Assembly: GCF_965363235.1 (NCBI RefSeq)
Contig: NC_134846.1
Coordinates: 73,568,724-73,632,723, forward strand
Reading direction: 5' to 3'
DNA from: Mytilus galloprovincialis
Lineage: Eukaryota > Mollusca > Bivalvia > Mytilida > Mytilidae
Length of the DNA: 64,000 nt
Both the position numbers and the translations under genes were made by a program. The notes beneath the pieces are model-generated. The model made no database searches and had not been told where the DNA came from. It saw nothing but the letters and a program-made list of their open reading frames with translations. Each line of letters starts with the position of its first letter. The stretch's first letter is position 1. Positions 1 through 11,240 of the stretch are shown piece after piece.

Positions 1-170
1 TTAGAGCAAATCTGACATTGGGTAAAATTGTTTATCAGGTCAAGATCTATCTGCCCTGAAATTTTCAGATGAATCGGACACTCTGTTGATAGGTTACTGC
101 CCCTGAATTAGTAATTTTAAGGAAATTTTTCTGTTTTGGGTTATTATCTTGAATATTATTATAGATAGAG

Positions 171-1467
171 CAGTGATTTTGCTAGCGCTCGTCACTTTCG
201 TATTTTACGAAAGGGTTTTCTCATTGACGAAAGTATTTCAAATCAATTTCGTCACTTTAATTTTGAAAGTGTAAAAAAAATTTCGCAATAAAAACTATAA
301 ATCTACCTGTCTTCATGTTTTTGACAAGTTTATGACCTCCAGGTAATTAACATTTTCAACAGGTGTTACAAGTTGTGATTACAACTAATCCGCTTATCGC
401 CATCAGATGGGTCACTTATCCGTAATTTATTAATTAACCCCATAATTGAATGACCATCATAATTATTTCCCCAGGAAAATCAGTCAGTCGGCATTTCAAC
501 AACCAGGAGTATAATTTCGTTATTTAATCAAAAATGTAACAACCCGGACAGTTCGCATTTGAATTTCAATATTTCCAAAACGATCACAATCTGAAGTTAG
601 TTTGTCGTAGATTCGTCATTCGAAGGCATTTTCGTCATATTTGATTTAAATTTTCATCAAAAACTTTCGACAATTTCCATTTAAAATAAAGAACTTTCAT
701 GTGTTTATTCAAAAAGTTCACGAGAAATGTTTTAAACAGGTGCTTCGATCCTGTATTGTGTTCTACGCATGCGTGAAAGTATCCTTTTGACTATTTATAG
801 ACATTTAAAAAAAACGTAAAATACGAAATCATTTAGAATCAATTAAACGAGAGACAAATATATATCTCTTACTAAAGGAATTTAAATCGAAAAATAATAA
901 TTTCCCGATGAATCCGGACTCGTTTTGAATTTATTATCCACGTGTCACTTCCCGTTTTCGTTTCATTTTAAAACCGAAAGTAGTAAACGTGATCTATTGT
1001 TGATTTGTTTACAACCTCCTTTCAGTCATTATAATCGTTCCAAAAAGGATATAATACATTTCCAACTTGATAGAAATGATATCCAAATATCGACTTAGAC
1101 GTTTTATAAGGATAATGATTATGCAGTAAAATAATCATTGCAAATTAATTTCTGCTGTGATTCCTTGTTTAAAAAAAATAGAATCCAACTTTTGTTGTTC
1201 AGGAATGACCCCTGGAATAAACTGAAGAGAAATTGTGAACTAAATTTGTGGATTCCACGTCAGAATCTTTCATAATAATGGCCAATACAGTCAAATCATA
1301 CAATAACTGCCAATCATGCTGGTGCCTCAATCCCCTAAAAATCTGACCAAGTCAAAAGATGAAGCTAGTAATATACATCATTGTTCTATTGCTTATACAC
1401 AAAATAAGGTTGATTTTAATAGCGCGCAAAAGTGACTAAAGCCCTCAAAATCCTAGCTTAAACCCTG
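171..1467. mobile_element. hAT-like non-autonomous DNA transposon (about 1.3 kb)
   Basis: The insert interrupts repeat family A between GATAGAG and GATAAAC. Its ends are imperfect terminal inverted repeats: left CAGTGATTTTGCTAGC, right (reverse complement) CAGGGTTTAAGCTAGG, both with the CAG-start usual for hAT elements. GATAGAG is duplicated on both sides, 7 bp exactly or 8 bp with one mismatch, which fits the 8-bp duplication of hAT. No transposase reading frame is seen, so the element would depend on a partner. The class is inferred from ends and duplication only. Confidence 0.6.
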
Positions 1468-1829
1468 GATAGAGATAAACTTTAAACACCAATAATGTTC
1501 AGCAAAATAAGATTTACAAATAAGTCAACATGACCGAAATGGTCAGTTGACCCCTTTAGGAGTTATTGCCCTTTATAGTCAATTTTTAACCATTTTTCGT
1601 AAATCTTAGTAATCTTTTACAAATATCTTCTCCTCTGAAACTACTGGGCCAAATTAATCCAAACTTGGCCACAATCATCTTTGGGGTATGTAGTTTAAAA
1701 AATGTGTCCGTGACCCGACCATCCAACCAAGATGGCCGCCATGGCTAAAAAGGTAAACATCACAAAGGTATCTAGGATGAACTCCGTAGCAGGAGTGATC
1801 TGTTGAGTACTGAGAAAAATTGTTTTTCA

Positions 1830-2930
1830 AATAATACTCTGAATTGTATTTGCCTAAATGTATGTGGGTTGAGATAGAAGCTTAAGTCTCCTGAATTTCA
1901 GGAACTGATGCTGATGTATGATATACTTAGGCCAAATAAAAAAGTATGTGTGGTTCCAGTTACATCTGAAAAAAAGTTAGGGTAGGTAGGTAGGGATTTT
2001 TTTTTATTTTATGTTTTTTTTTTACATAGTCTATGGGAGCAACCTTCTGACTTTAACAGTGCTTAATGAAAAATGACAATAAAATCTTTAGGGTAGGCTA
2101 TTTTTAAGCCGAAAAAGTAGGGACGGTAGTGTTACTGGAACCACACATATATTTTTATTTGGCCTTATATTTTTGGAATCAAAGACTGATGAATTTGACA
2201 TTCTAGGGATGCCTGATGGGTATAAGTATTTTGCTAAGCATAGAACAAAATTTAAAAAGAAGTCGGGTGGTATAATTATTTGTTTTAAGAGTAATCTAGA
2301 AAAGTTTTTGAAATTTCCAAAATCTAATTCTGAATTTGTGCAGTGGCCACGTATGCATGGGTAGTATTGGAAAAGGGGTTAGTTGATTTTAATAAAAACT
2401 TGTTAATGGGCTGTATGTATCTTCCACCTGAAAATACTAAGTATACAAGCAATGAGGCGTTCACAGAGGTTGAAATTGAAATGATAGAACTTGTTAATAA
2501 GTATAATGGTCAACCTCTAATTGTTGGTGATTTGAATGCCAAAACCAAATTGTTAGATGATGTTGTCATCCCTGATGACGGTCTTTTTGATATACTGGAT
2601 GATTTTGAAGATGACAGTTTTGTGTCATATTTGTACGATTACCAAAATTTATGTGACAGTAATGTATCTTTAAAGCGATGTTCAAAAGATGGCAGTGTGC
2701 CTAATAACTATGGGTACAAACTTATAGATTTTTGTAAACTTAACAATTTGTATATTGGTAACAGTAGGTTACCAGGTAATGACTATATGATAGGCTTGAC
2801 TACATGTAATACATGTAATAGTGTATCTCTTATTGATTATTTATTACCGTACTGTCCTCCAGAATATTTTCACTGATAAAAGAATTCAATGTACTCGAAT
2901 TCAATCCACTTTTTTCTGATGTCCATTGTG
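1830..2930 (+). pseudogene. LINE endonuclease domain, broken
   Basis: The first piece (about 1830-1929) starts with an N-x-C-G-L-R type strand, typical of the endonuclease N-terminus, and has a TAG at 1875-1877. The frame resumes after the MITE at 2165 with an F-L-E-S-K-T run, then shifts near 2343-2364. The second piece (2343-2876) has YLPPEN, the GDLNAKT motif (family form GD[FL]N) and SLIDYLL (family form S-x-[IL]-D-[YH]-[IV]). Another shift near 2868 leads into FSDVHCGL, the place of the final S-D-H catalytic histidine. The landmarks come in the order known for AP-endonuclease-like LINE nucleases; the gene cannot be expressed whole. Confidence 0.85.
1930..2164. mobile_element. PIF/Harbinger-like MITE (235 bp)
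   Basis: The ends are 34-bp inverted repeats with about three mismatches; the left starts GGCCAAATAAAAAAGTATGT at 1930 and the right occupies 2131-2164. TTA is duplicated at 1927-1929 and 2165-2167. Leaving out the element plus one TTA makes the LINE endonuclease frame continuous, so the insertion point is certain. GG-start ends and TTA duplication are the usual marks of PIF/Harbinger MITEs. The inside has GTAGG repeats and poly-T, with no coding capacity. Confidence 0.85.
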
Positions 2931-2956
2931 GCCTATGTTTTTGTTTTCATGCTTCG

Positions 2957-4591
2957 GTGAACATTTTTACTACACATTCCAATGATAATTGTAGTAGTCA
3001 TTGTGGTCATGCGCGATGGGTTCCAGACAAGGAAAACCGGTTTATTGAGACACTCGTCATTGACGTTACAACATTAGACGAGATATCACTGCTTTTGTCG
3101 GAGGACAGTAGCGATCCAAAAGAACGAATCAATACAGTCGTTGACAAAATATGTGATCTTTTTAAGAGCACTGCTAGTCGTGTTTTTAAGCCAAAGGGAA
3201 GATCTTATATGTCTGGTTCTTCTAACCAACTTTGGTTTAATAAACAATGCAGAGATAAGCGAAAGGTTTTCCATAAAGTGAAAAACCGTTACAGTTTTAA
3301 TAAAAATAAAGCGAACCGAGATGAGATGAAAAAGTGCAGGAAAGTTTACAGAGCTGAAATGAATAAAAGTTTTGAGAGTTTTCAACATGCACTAGAATCT
3401 GACATGCGTAAACTCTCGAAAAAAGATTCTGGTAAATTTTGGAAAATCTTGAAAAGATTAGATAGAGGGGGGTCTGATAAAGATATCCAAATTACTATTG
3501 ATCAATTATATGAGTATTTTAAGTCATTAAATAAGAGCGATGTTCCAGATGATGATATTGATTTTGAGGATTTAGTTAATAGTATAAAAAGTCAGGGGGT
3601 TATTGAAATTATAGATCAGGAAATTACAGAGGACGAAATATTGTCAGCTGTTAAAAAATTATGTAATGGCAAAGCCCCAGGGGAAGATGGGATTGTTAAC
3701 GAATATATAAAAAGCACGGTGAATCAATTTTTGCCTATTTACACTAAGTTATTCAATTTAGTGTTTGATTCTGGAATCGTTCCCGAATCATGGCTTATTG
3801 GTATCATTAAGCCGCTATTTAAAAACAAGGGGGATCCAAATAATTTGGATAATTACCGAGCTATTTGTCTTACATCGAATTTAGGAAAAGTGTTTACCTC
3901 TATACTTAATTCAAGACTTACTGCTCTGTCAGACGAGATCGGGATTATAACTGATGCCCAGGGTGGTTTTCGTAAGGGGTATTCTGTCCAAGATAGTATG
4001 TTTATCATGCATGCTTTAATTTCACTATATTTGAGTTTGGGAAAGAAATTATTTTGCGCTTTTGTAGATTTTAAAAAAGCTTTTGATACAGTGTGGAGGG
4101 TGGGACTATGGCAAAAATTATCAAAATATAACATTGGTGGGAAAATGTTTAAAGTTATATTGAGCATGTATACGGATATTAAGTCTTGTGTTAAAAATGG
4201 AGTTCACTTAAAACAGATTTTTTCCCGTGTGAGGTAGGTGTAAGACAGGGAGAAAAAATGTCACCTTTTCTCTTTGCCTTATACCTGAATGACTTGGAAG
4301 AATATCTGGATGAAAACTCTGTGGAAGGTCTAACATTTATGAACGAAAAATTTACAGAGAATCTTGATTTGTATATCAAGTTATTTATTCTTCTGTACGC
4401 CGACACTATCATTTTTGCGGAGTCGGCAGAAGGGTTGCAAAAGGCTCTGAATGTTTTTGAGCAATATTGTTTTGAGTGGAAACTCACTGTGAATGTATCG
4501 AAAAACCAAGATTGTAATTTTTTCAAAGAGAAAGTTTAATAAGAATGTTACTTTTAAACTATGTAATGAAATTATTGAAAGTAAAGATTCA
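2957..4591 (+). pseudogene. LINE reverse transcriptase domain, broken
   Basis: The long frame 2957-4237 (426 residues) begins with a basic, coiled linker and then shows the reverse transcriptase series: KAPGEDGI, GIVPESW, NYRAICLTS, QGGFRKGYS, and the palm motif CAFVDFKKAFDTV with the first catalytic aspartate. A shift at about 4237 moves the frame to 4258-4539 (SPFLFALYLNDL), which carries the catalytic box as LLYADTIIF. Functional enzymes have two aspartates there (ADD), so the second is lost. A TAA follows at about 4537, after which the frame reopens up to the insertion at 4595. Confidence 0.93.
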
Positions 4592-5141
4592 TATCGGCCT
4601 AGCCACAATCAGATGTGCATTTTGTGTTTCACATGAAGTCAAAAATGAGTATCACCTCAGGGAAAAACTCTTTTGATATTTTGGTTCAAAAATGGTTTAA
4701 ATTATGAAAAATTGCCATCGTTAGGCTAACACTGGAAGCATTTATATAATTAGATCCAGTTTTGGAAGAAATATTTAATATTTTTATTAAATAAATGGTG
4801 TTTAAAAACTGTATAATTTTCTTTAATGGTTGCCTTCAAGACATTGTCACCAGTGTCAGATTTTTGGTCAATGACAAAGACAACAAAATATGTTTTGAAT
4901 TATTGAATATCAAACATTTTAATTGAAATAAATTGACAAGAACATGTTTAACTCGCAGTTATTTCAAACAACAGTAGCTTACTTTGATCATTAATCTTAT
5001 CTGATAAAACTGTATCTAAACTTATCTATAGATAACAAAACTTCCAAAAAAAACCTTTCTTTTGGTGTATAGAACATTAAAATAACTTGATGCATATTCG
5101 TACAATAAACAATCAAACTTAGCAATACAATTTATATGTTT

Positions 5142-7357
5142 TGTCTACGGACAAGACATTGTATTCATATTTAATGAAATGAATTATTAAAACCTAATTT
5201 TGATATTGCTGAAAGTGTTCTCTTGAAGAAAAAAAACATACATTTTATCAGGTTTATCTATCAAATGATGCTTAACTTCCAGGAAAATGGAAACAAATAC
5301 ATTTTGATAATGTCTACGGACAAGACATTTTATTGATATTCAATTAAATGCTTTCAAAGATGATTGTTAAAATTAAGATTAAAAGTTACTAATTAAATTT
5401 TAGGTTGTGTTTTTTAAATTTTGGAAAATATAAAAATGTATCCACAATTCTTTACATATCTCAATAATTTATTGATTAAGCCAAAATGAAGACACATTCT
5501 TTTAACTGAAATCCATATTTCTGACTGTTTAAAACAATCAAACTATTATTAAAACTCAATTTTGACATAGTTGAATGTGTTCTCTTGAAAAAATAACATA
5601 CATTTTACCTATCAAATTATGCTGAACTCAATGAAATTGGATACAAATATATTGTGGTGATGTCTACGGACAAGACAATTTCAGTTAAAAAAAAATCTGT
5701 TAGAATTAAATGTGACTATATTTATGTTGAAAATACTGAGTTTTAATTTGAATGGATAACTTTCATCACCTATAAATAAGATTTAAGTTCCATAGCAGAC
5801 ATATAATTGAATTTAATACTTGTTATGTACAAGTGTCTTGTCCGTAGACACTTCCTCATCTGCTGTTAATACTGAAATGCAAAAGATAAAGTTAAAGAGA
5901 GAGAAATACTTTTTCTTTATTTGATTTAGTTAATCTTTTAAGGTATGCAGCAACTGGAATAAACAATATTGGAGTAAAATAAGGTATGCTTTTTATGACT
6001 GATAATCTGACACTTTTTAAAATCCACTCCTGTAAAGTAATTTTACAAAAATTGAGAACACTTAAATTACCATTTATTTATTAAAAATAAGATATTTCTA
6101 AGTTTAAACAACACATAGGACTTATTAAGACCCATGAAGCCAAGCAATATTGATAAAAAGACATGTCTACGGACAAGACATGTGTCTACGGACAAGACAT
6201 TCTCACATATTTTTGAATTTTTATGCCCCACCTACGATAGTAGAGGGGCATTATGTTTTCTGGTCTGTGCGTCCGTTCGTCCGTTCGTTCGTCCGTCTGT
6301 CCCGCTTCAGGTTAAAGTTTTTGGTCGAGGTAGTTTTTGATGAAGTTGAAGTCCAATCGACTTCAAACTTGGTACACATGTTCCCTATGATATGATCTTT
6401 CTAATTTTAATGCCAAATTAGAGTTTTGACCCCAATTTTACGGTTCACTGAACATAGAAAATGATAGTGCAAATTTCAGGTTAAAGTTTTTGGCTTCAGG
6501 TTAAAGTTTTTGGTCAAGGTAGTTTTTGATGAAGTTGAAGTCCAATCAACTTGAAACTTAGTATACATGTGCCCTATGATATGATCTTTCTAATTTAAAT
6601 GCCAAATTAGAGTTTTGACCCCAATTTTACGGTTCACTGAACATAGAAAATGATAGTGCAAATTTCAGGTTAAAGTTTTTGGCTTCAGGTTAAAGTTTTT
6701 GGTCAAGGTAGTTTTTGATGAAGTTGAAGTCCAATCAACTTGAAACTTAGTATACATGTGCCCTATGATATGATCTTTCTAATTTAAATGCCAAATTAGA
6801 GTTTTGACCCCAATTTTACGGTTCACTGAACATAGAAAATGATAGTGCAAATTTCAGGTTAAAGTTTTTGGTCAAGGTAGTTTTTGATAAAGTAGAAGTC
6901 CAATCAACTTGAAACTTAGTATACATGTTCCCTTTGATAAGATCATTCTAATTTTAATGCCAAATTAGAGTTTTGACCCCAATTTTACGGTTCACTGAAC
7001 ATAGAAAATGATAGTGCAAATTTCAGGTTAAAGTTTTTGGTCAAGGTAGTTTTTGATAAAGTAGGAGTCCAATCAACTTGAAACTTAGTATACATGTTCC
7101 CTTTGATAAGATCATTCTAATTTTAATGCCAAATTAGAGAATTTATTCCAATTTCACAGTCCTTTAAACATAGAAAATGATAGTGTGAGTGGGGCATCCG
7201 TGTACTGTGGACACATTCTTGTTTCCTCTATTAATAGATGGTAGAAAAAAATGTTAGTAGTGTTTTCATATCTACAAAAGAACAGGAACTTAGCAATGTA
7301 ACATTAATGTAATTATGCTTCCAGTTTACTAGGGAATGCATGTCTACGGACAAGACA
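5142..7357. repeat. Seven copies of a 17-bp motif
   Basis: TGTCTACGGACAAGACA occurs without mismatch at 5142, 5311, 5661, 6164, 6183 and 7341 on the + strand and inverted at 5834. The motif ends in a 5-bp inverted repeat (TGTCT...AGACA) around a 7-bp core. The copies at 6164 and 6183 are nearly adjacent. Spacing is otherwise irregular (169, 350, 173, 330 and 1158 bp), so this is not a simple tandem array. Confidence 0.95.
6221..7225 (+). repeat. Dispersed repeat family H with internal tandem units
   Basis: The left end is a short hairpin (ATGCCCC ... GGGGCAT) followed by TTATGTTTTCTGGTCTGTGC and a run of GTCCGTTC. Five tandem units follow with a period of about 170-190 bp, each with AGGTTAAAGTTTTTGGTCAA and a GCCAAATTAGAGTTTTGACC landmark. 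The right end is GGGGCATCCGTGTACTGTGG at about 7190. Shorter copies lie at 16890-17130 (+) and 52020-52270 (-). It is nested inside the 4595-7949 element. No coding sense is seen. Confidence 0.88.
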
Positions 7358-7952
7358 TTTTTTCACTTTATTTGTATATCCAACTTTGATGGCATATATC
7401 TCCAGCTAGGGTACTGCAATTTTGATAAATGAGGTATTTTTTTATAATGTATATACTAAAAGAGAAAACAAAACACATAATAGCATAAATTTGATTTATT
7501 TTACTCTTTTATCACTACACTGAGCAAGCTAAAATCAAAAGTACAAAATTGCATAACAAGCGCATAGTATTCAACTTTTTATCATAACTTTGTAACCACT
7601 GAAGATTTTTTGTTGCAACAACCAGTAAAAGAAAGATGAATAAATTGTCTGTAACAGTGAACCAATAATGTAGTTCAAATTAAGTTCACTTATTAACTAT
7701 CAAATGATAAAAACAGCGAAATTTTGAATGAAACAACATAACGTGAAATTTTGTCCATTTTCAGCGTGTATTTTAGTGTTTTTTTTCAAAACGGTAACAC
7801 CTATACATAATATTTGATATTCATTGTGAAGCCCTACATTCTCTTCTTCAGTTCAAAGATGTATTACTTATGTGAAGTTTATCTTCTTGTCTTTACAAGC
7901 CTATAACATAGACCCAATATGAAATGCACATCTGATCTTGGCTAGGCCGTAT

Positions 7953-8532
7953 GTTTATCTTGGTCTGCTGTTTAATTACAACGGAAATTTATTTCAAGCA
8001 CGAAAAAAACTGGTAGACCAAGCTCAAAAAGCACTTTATGCTCTTTACAAGAAGATACAAAATATCTCACTCCCGATTGATTTACAGTTAAAATTATTTG
8101 ATGCATTGGTGGTTCCTATTTTGACCTATTCTTATTTGAAAATAAAAATAATATTGAAAAATTACATCTACAGTTTTGTAAGTTTTGCTTAGAACCATAT
8201 ATCTGTTAAAATTAAGACGGGGTCATAGAGTAAATATATGTAAATTAAGGGTATGTAATACAAAGTTTCCCATTGAAACAGGAAGATGGAGAAATGTACC
8301 ACGAAATGAGAGAATTTGTCCACTTTGTAAAGCTGGTTTTGGGGATGTGTACCACTATATATGTATATGTACCAATTATGAAGTTAAAGATTTAAGGGGG
8401 AAGTTCATACCTCCATATTATTTAAAATATCCAAATGTTAAAAAAGCACTGGGCATGCTTAAATATTGTAATAATAATGTGCTGTCTAAGCTGTCAATTT
8501 TTATTCAAAAGGTAGAAAAGATGCTTGTCTGA
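7953..8532 (+). pseudogene. LINE reverse transcriptase thumb and C-terminal zinc-knuckle region
   Basis: 7953-8120 continues the reverse transcriptase with the YLG block and VPILTY, usual just after the palm. The frame then shifts near 8130 and part of the C-terminal region seems to be missing. 8185-8532 resumes with RGHRVNICKLRVCN and GRWRNVPRNERICPLC, then a histidine and cysteine, giving C-x2-C-x7-H-x3-C. That motif is common at the C-terminus of several LINE clades and helps bind the RNA template. Stop at 8530-8532. Confidence 0.82.
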
Positions 8533-8863
8533 TTTAAAAATGCAATAAACAAAGATTAATTTCTGAAGATGTATAATTTAAAAATGTATACTGTATATAT
8601 ATATATATGTATTATGAAATATGTTGTGATGTAAATTGTGTATAACATGCTCCTGTTACGCAGTCTTCTGCGGCTGAGTTTTCTTTAATAAACTATAAAC
8701 TATGAAAAATAGAACATAGGGGTAAAATGCAGTTTTTGGCTTATAACTCAAAAACCAAAGCATTTAGAGCAAATCTGACATGGGTAAAATTGTTTATCAG
8801 GTCAAGATCTATCTGCCCTGAAATTTTCAGATGAATCGGACAACCTGTTGTTGGGTTGCTGCC

Positions 8864-9796
8864 AAGGATCCGGAAATTTTTTCACCTAATTTGGGTCATT
8901 TTCATATAACATAAAAGTTGGTGCCCTTGTCAAAATCTCATTACTGCATGAGTAGGCTCATACTCGTAGCATCAACGAACTTGTTTTACTGTTGCATCGC
9001 GTTTACTTCGTGATTTATCCTACCATTTTCCTAAAATCGATCAAAAGCAATTAAGTGAAGGCAACAGTTTAAGAATAAAATGATTTTAATGACTCAAAAT
9101 CGTAATTTTCTCAGTCATCGCTTATCAAATTTTTGTTTATCAAATTCACAGGAAAACATCGTTTTTTTAATATTTTACCTTTAATAGTGTAAGAATATTA
9201 ATGAAAATAGTTGCACTTGCTTTATTTAGCAAGAAATCATTTGAAATTTACGATTTAGTGTCAAATCTGCGGAAGAGAATTTCAGGCATGCGTATCATAG
9301 TAAACAAAGCACGTGTGTTAGTAGTGAAAAAAAATCTGTTTTCTACGTAAATTAAATCAAGTTTTAATTTAATTTTAAATCATTATTGACAATTGTCTTT
9401 GCTGAAAAGTAATTAAATAATGAAGACAGTTGGGTATAGAATTTTAATTTCTTTTATATTATTAGTTCGGAGCTTGTGATTAATAGCCAGGTGTGAACTA
9501 AAAACACAGGTAAAGAGATGAGCGATCATTAGCCAATAGCTCCCCGAGGCATTAATATAGTTATTAGGAGGGCCCTCAGGATTATAACACTTTACTGGAG
9601 TGGCAGTTTAATTACATAAAATCGATAGCAAAACAAAAATATGTTTAAAATGGCGATTTGAAACTCAATCTCAACGAAATGACCGAAATTATTTCTGTTG
9701 AAAAATAAAATTTGACCTAAATCCCAATAAATGATTTAGGACTTTTGAGTTTCCGAATCGGTCATGTCTGGCATATATGACCGTTTCCTGACCCTT
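8864..9796. mobile_element. DNA transposon of 933 bp with a 10-bp target duplication
   Basis: The insert splits repeat family A. GGTTGCTGCC is duplicated exactly at 8854-8863 and 9797-9806. The ends form an imperfect inverted repeat: left AAGGATCCGGAAAT, right (reverse complement) AAGGGTCAGGAAAC. There is no reading frame of note. A duplication of 9-10 bp suggests a Mutator-like element, but this is inference from length alone. Confidence 0.68.
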
Positions 9797-10739
9797 GGTT
9801 GCTGCCCCTAAATTGGTAATTTTAAGGAAATTTTACTGTTTTGGCTTATTATCTTGAATATTATTATAGATAGAGAGAAACTGTTTACAGCAATAATGTT
9901 CAGCAAAGTTAGATTTACAAATAAGTCAACATGACCGAAATGGTCTGTTGACTCCTTTAGGAGTTATTGCCCTTAATAGTCAATTTTTAACCATTTTTCG
10001 TAAATCTTAGTAATCTTTTACAAAAATCTTCTCCTCTGAAACTACTGGGCAAATTAATCCAAACTTGGCCACAATCATCTTTGGGGTATCTAGTTTAAAA
10101 ATGTGTCCGATGACCCGGCCATCCAACCAAGATGGCCGCCATGGCTAAAATTAGTACATAGGGGTAAAATTCAGTTTTTGGCTTATAACTCAAAAACCAA
10201 AGCATTTAGAGCAAATCTGACAATGGGTAAAATTGTTTATCAGGTCAAGATCTATCTGCCCTGAAATTTTCAGATGAATCGGACAACCCGTTGTTGGGTT
10301 GCTGCCCCTAAATTGGTAATTTTAAGGAAATTTTACTGTTTTGGGTTATCTTGAATATTATTATAGTTAGAGATAAACTTTAAACAGCAATAATGTACAG
10401 CAAAGTAAGATTTACAAATAAGTCAACATGACTGAAATGGTCAATTGACCCCCTAAGGAGTTATTGTCCTTTATAGTCAATTTTTAACAATTTTTATAAA
10501 ATTTGTAAATTTTTACTAACATTTTCCGCTGAAACTACTGGGCAAAGTTCATTATAGATAGAGATAACTGTAAGCAGCAAGAATGTTCAGTAAAGTAAGA
10601 CGTACAAACACATCACCATCACCAAAACACAATTTTGTCATGAATCCATCTGCTTCCTTTGTTTAATATTCACATAGACCAAGGTGAGCGACACAGGCTC
10701 TTTAGAGCCTCTAGTTAATCATGTATAAAGAGATGCCAG

Positions 10740-11130
10740 GTTATGGACTAATTAAAAAAAGCGGGGGTGGTAATAGATTTCAACGTTTTTTTTTCAAATT
10801 TCTCAAATTTCAAATTTTTGAAAGTTTGAAGAAAAATATTAAATTGATTTGTAAAATCTTGACATTTGTTTTATGTAAGAAACCCATATAATGTCAAAAA
10901 TTTGATCACGATCCAAATTCAGAGCTGTATCAAGCTTGAATATTTTGTCCATACTTGCCTTAACTGTTCAGAGTTCGACCTCTGCGGTCATATAAAGCTG
11001 CACCCTGTGGAGCATTCAGGCTGTTGTTCATTCCACCGAGTATACTTAAAAACACTGTCCTTTGACAAGTATGAAGTCTGTAAAATAGTTACAGAGCAGA
11101 TTTTTTACTGGTCCTATAAATTTATTGGCC
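10740..11130 (+). repeat. Dispersed repeat family J, copy 1
   Basis: The segment contains GTCAAAAATTTGATCACGAT, TTGTCCATACTTGCC and GTCATATAAAGCTGCACCCT. The same order is found at 14330-14530 and 14870-15125. It sits just upstream of the first visible PDAP1 exon, in the intron. No function is apparent; the TATAAAGCTGCGCCCTGCGG block is the best-conserved part. Confidence 0.7.
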
Positions 11131-11240
11131 TAACGTTTAACATACATACATTTGTAATATGTAAAGTGAAAATATTTTTAGTATACTAGAAAGTGAATAT
11201 CCTTGAAAAACATTTGTAATTAATATTAATTTTCTTTAAG

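Larger units (their letters stand above)
4595..7949. mobile_element. 3.36 kb TIR element inserted in the LINE reverse transcriptase
   Basis: The ends are inverted repeats of about 29 bp differing at two or three positions, starting CGGCCTAGCC at 4595 and finishing GGCTAGGCCG at 7949. TAT is present on both sides (4592-4594 and 7950-7952), and the LINE frame is continuous if the element and one TAT are left out. Inside are AT-rich non-coding DNA, seven identical copies of TGTCTACGGACAAGACA, and a nested tandem repeat block (6221-7220). No transposase frame is seen. The superfamily is unclear: the 3-bp duplication could fit Harbinger-type elements, but the ends do not match the MITE at 1930. 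Confidence 0.85.
1751..8704 (+). mobile_element. Degenerate LINE-type non-LTR retrotransposon carrying two inserted elements
   Basis: Removing the two inserts (1930-2164 and 4595-7949) leaves about 3.4 kb encoding, in order, an exonuclease-endonuclease-phosphatase type endonuclease, a reverse transcriptase, and a C-terminal region with a CPLC...H...C zinc-knuckle-like motif. It sits in repeat family A exactly between GGCTAAAA and AAAATAGAAC. The 3' end is AT-rich, with TTTAATAAACTATAAACTAT. The copy is dead: in-frame stop at 1875-1877, frameshifts near 2343-2364, 2868, 4237 and 8150, a changed catalytic motif, and a deletion around 8150-8200. I cannot name the clade. Confidence 0.88.
1..10716 (+). 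repeat. Dispersed repeat family A, + copy, broken into four pieces
   Basis: Pieces at 1-170, 1468-1750, 8705-8863 and 9797-10716 join into a repeat that matches the reverse complement of 62213-63494. The internal period is about 505 bp; recurring landmarks are a stretch with GGTCAAGATCTATCTGCC, a stretch with AAGATGGCCGCCATGGCTAA, and ATAAACTTTAAACAGCAA. The right end (10672-10716) has GGTGAGCGACACAGGCTCTT followed by a hairpin (10695-10710) and CTAGTT. The copy starts before the window. Three foreign elements (171-1467, 1751-8704, 8864-9796) interrupt it, each at a point where other copies are continuous. No coding capacity is visible. I recognise the family as widespread in bivalves, but the class is unknown to me. 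Confidence 0.85.
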
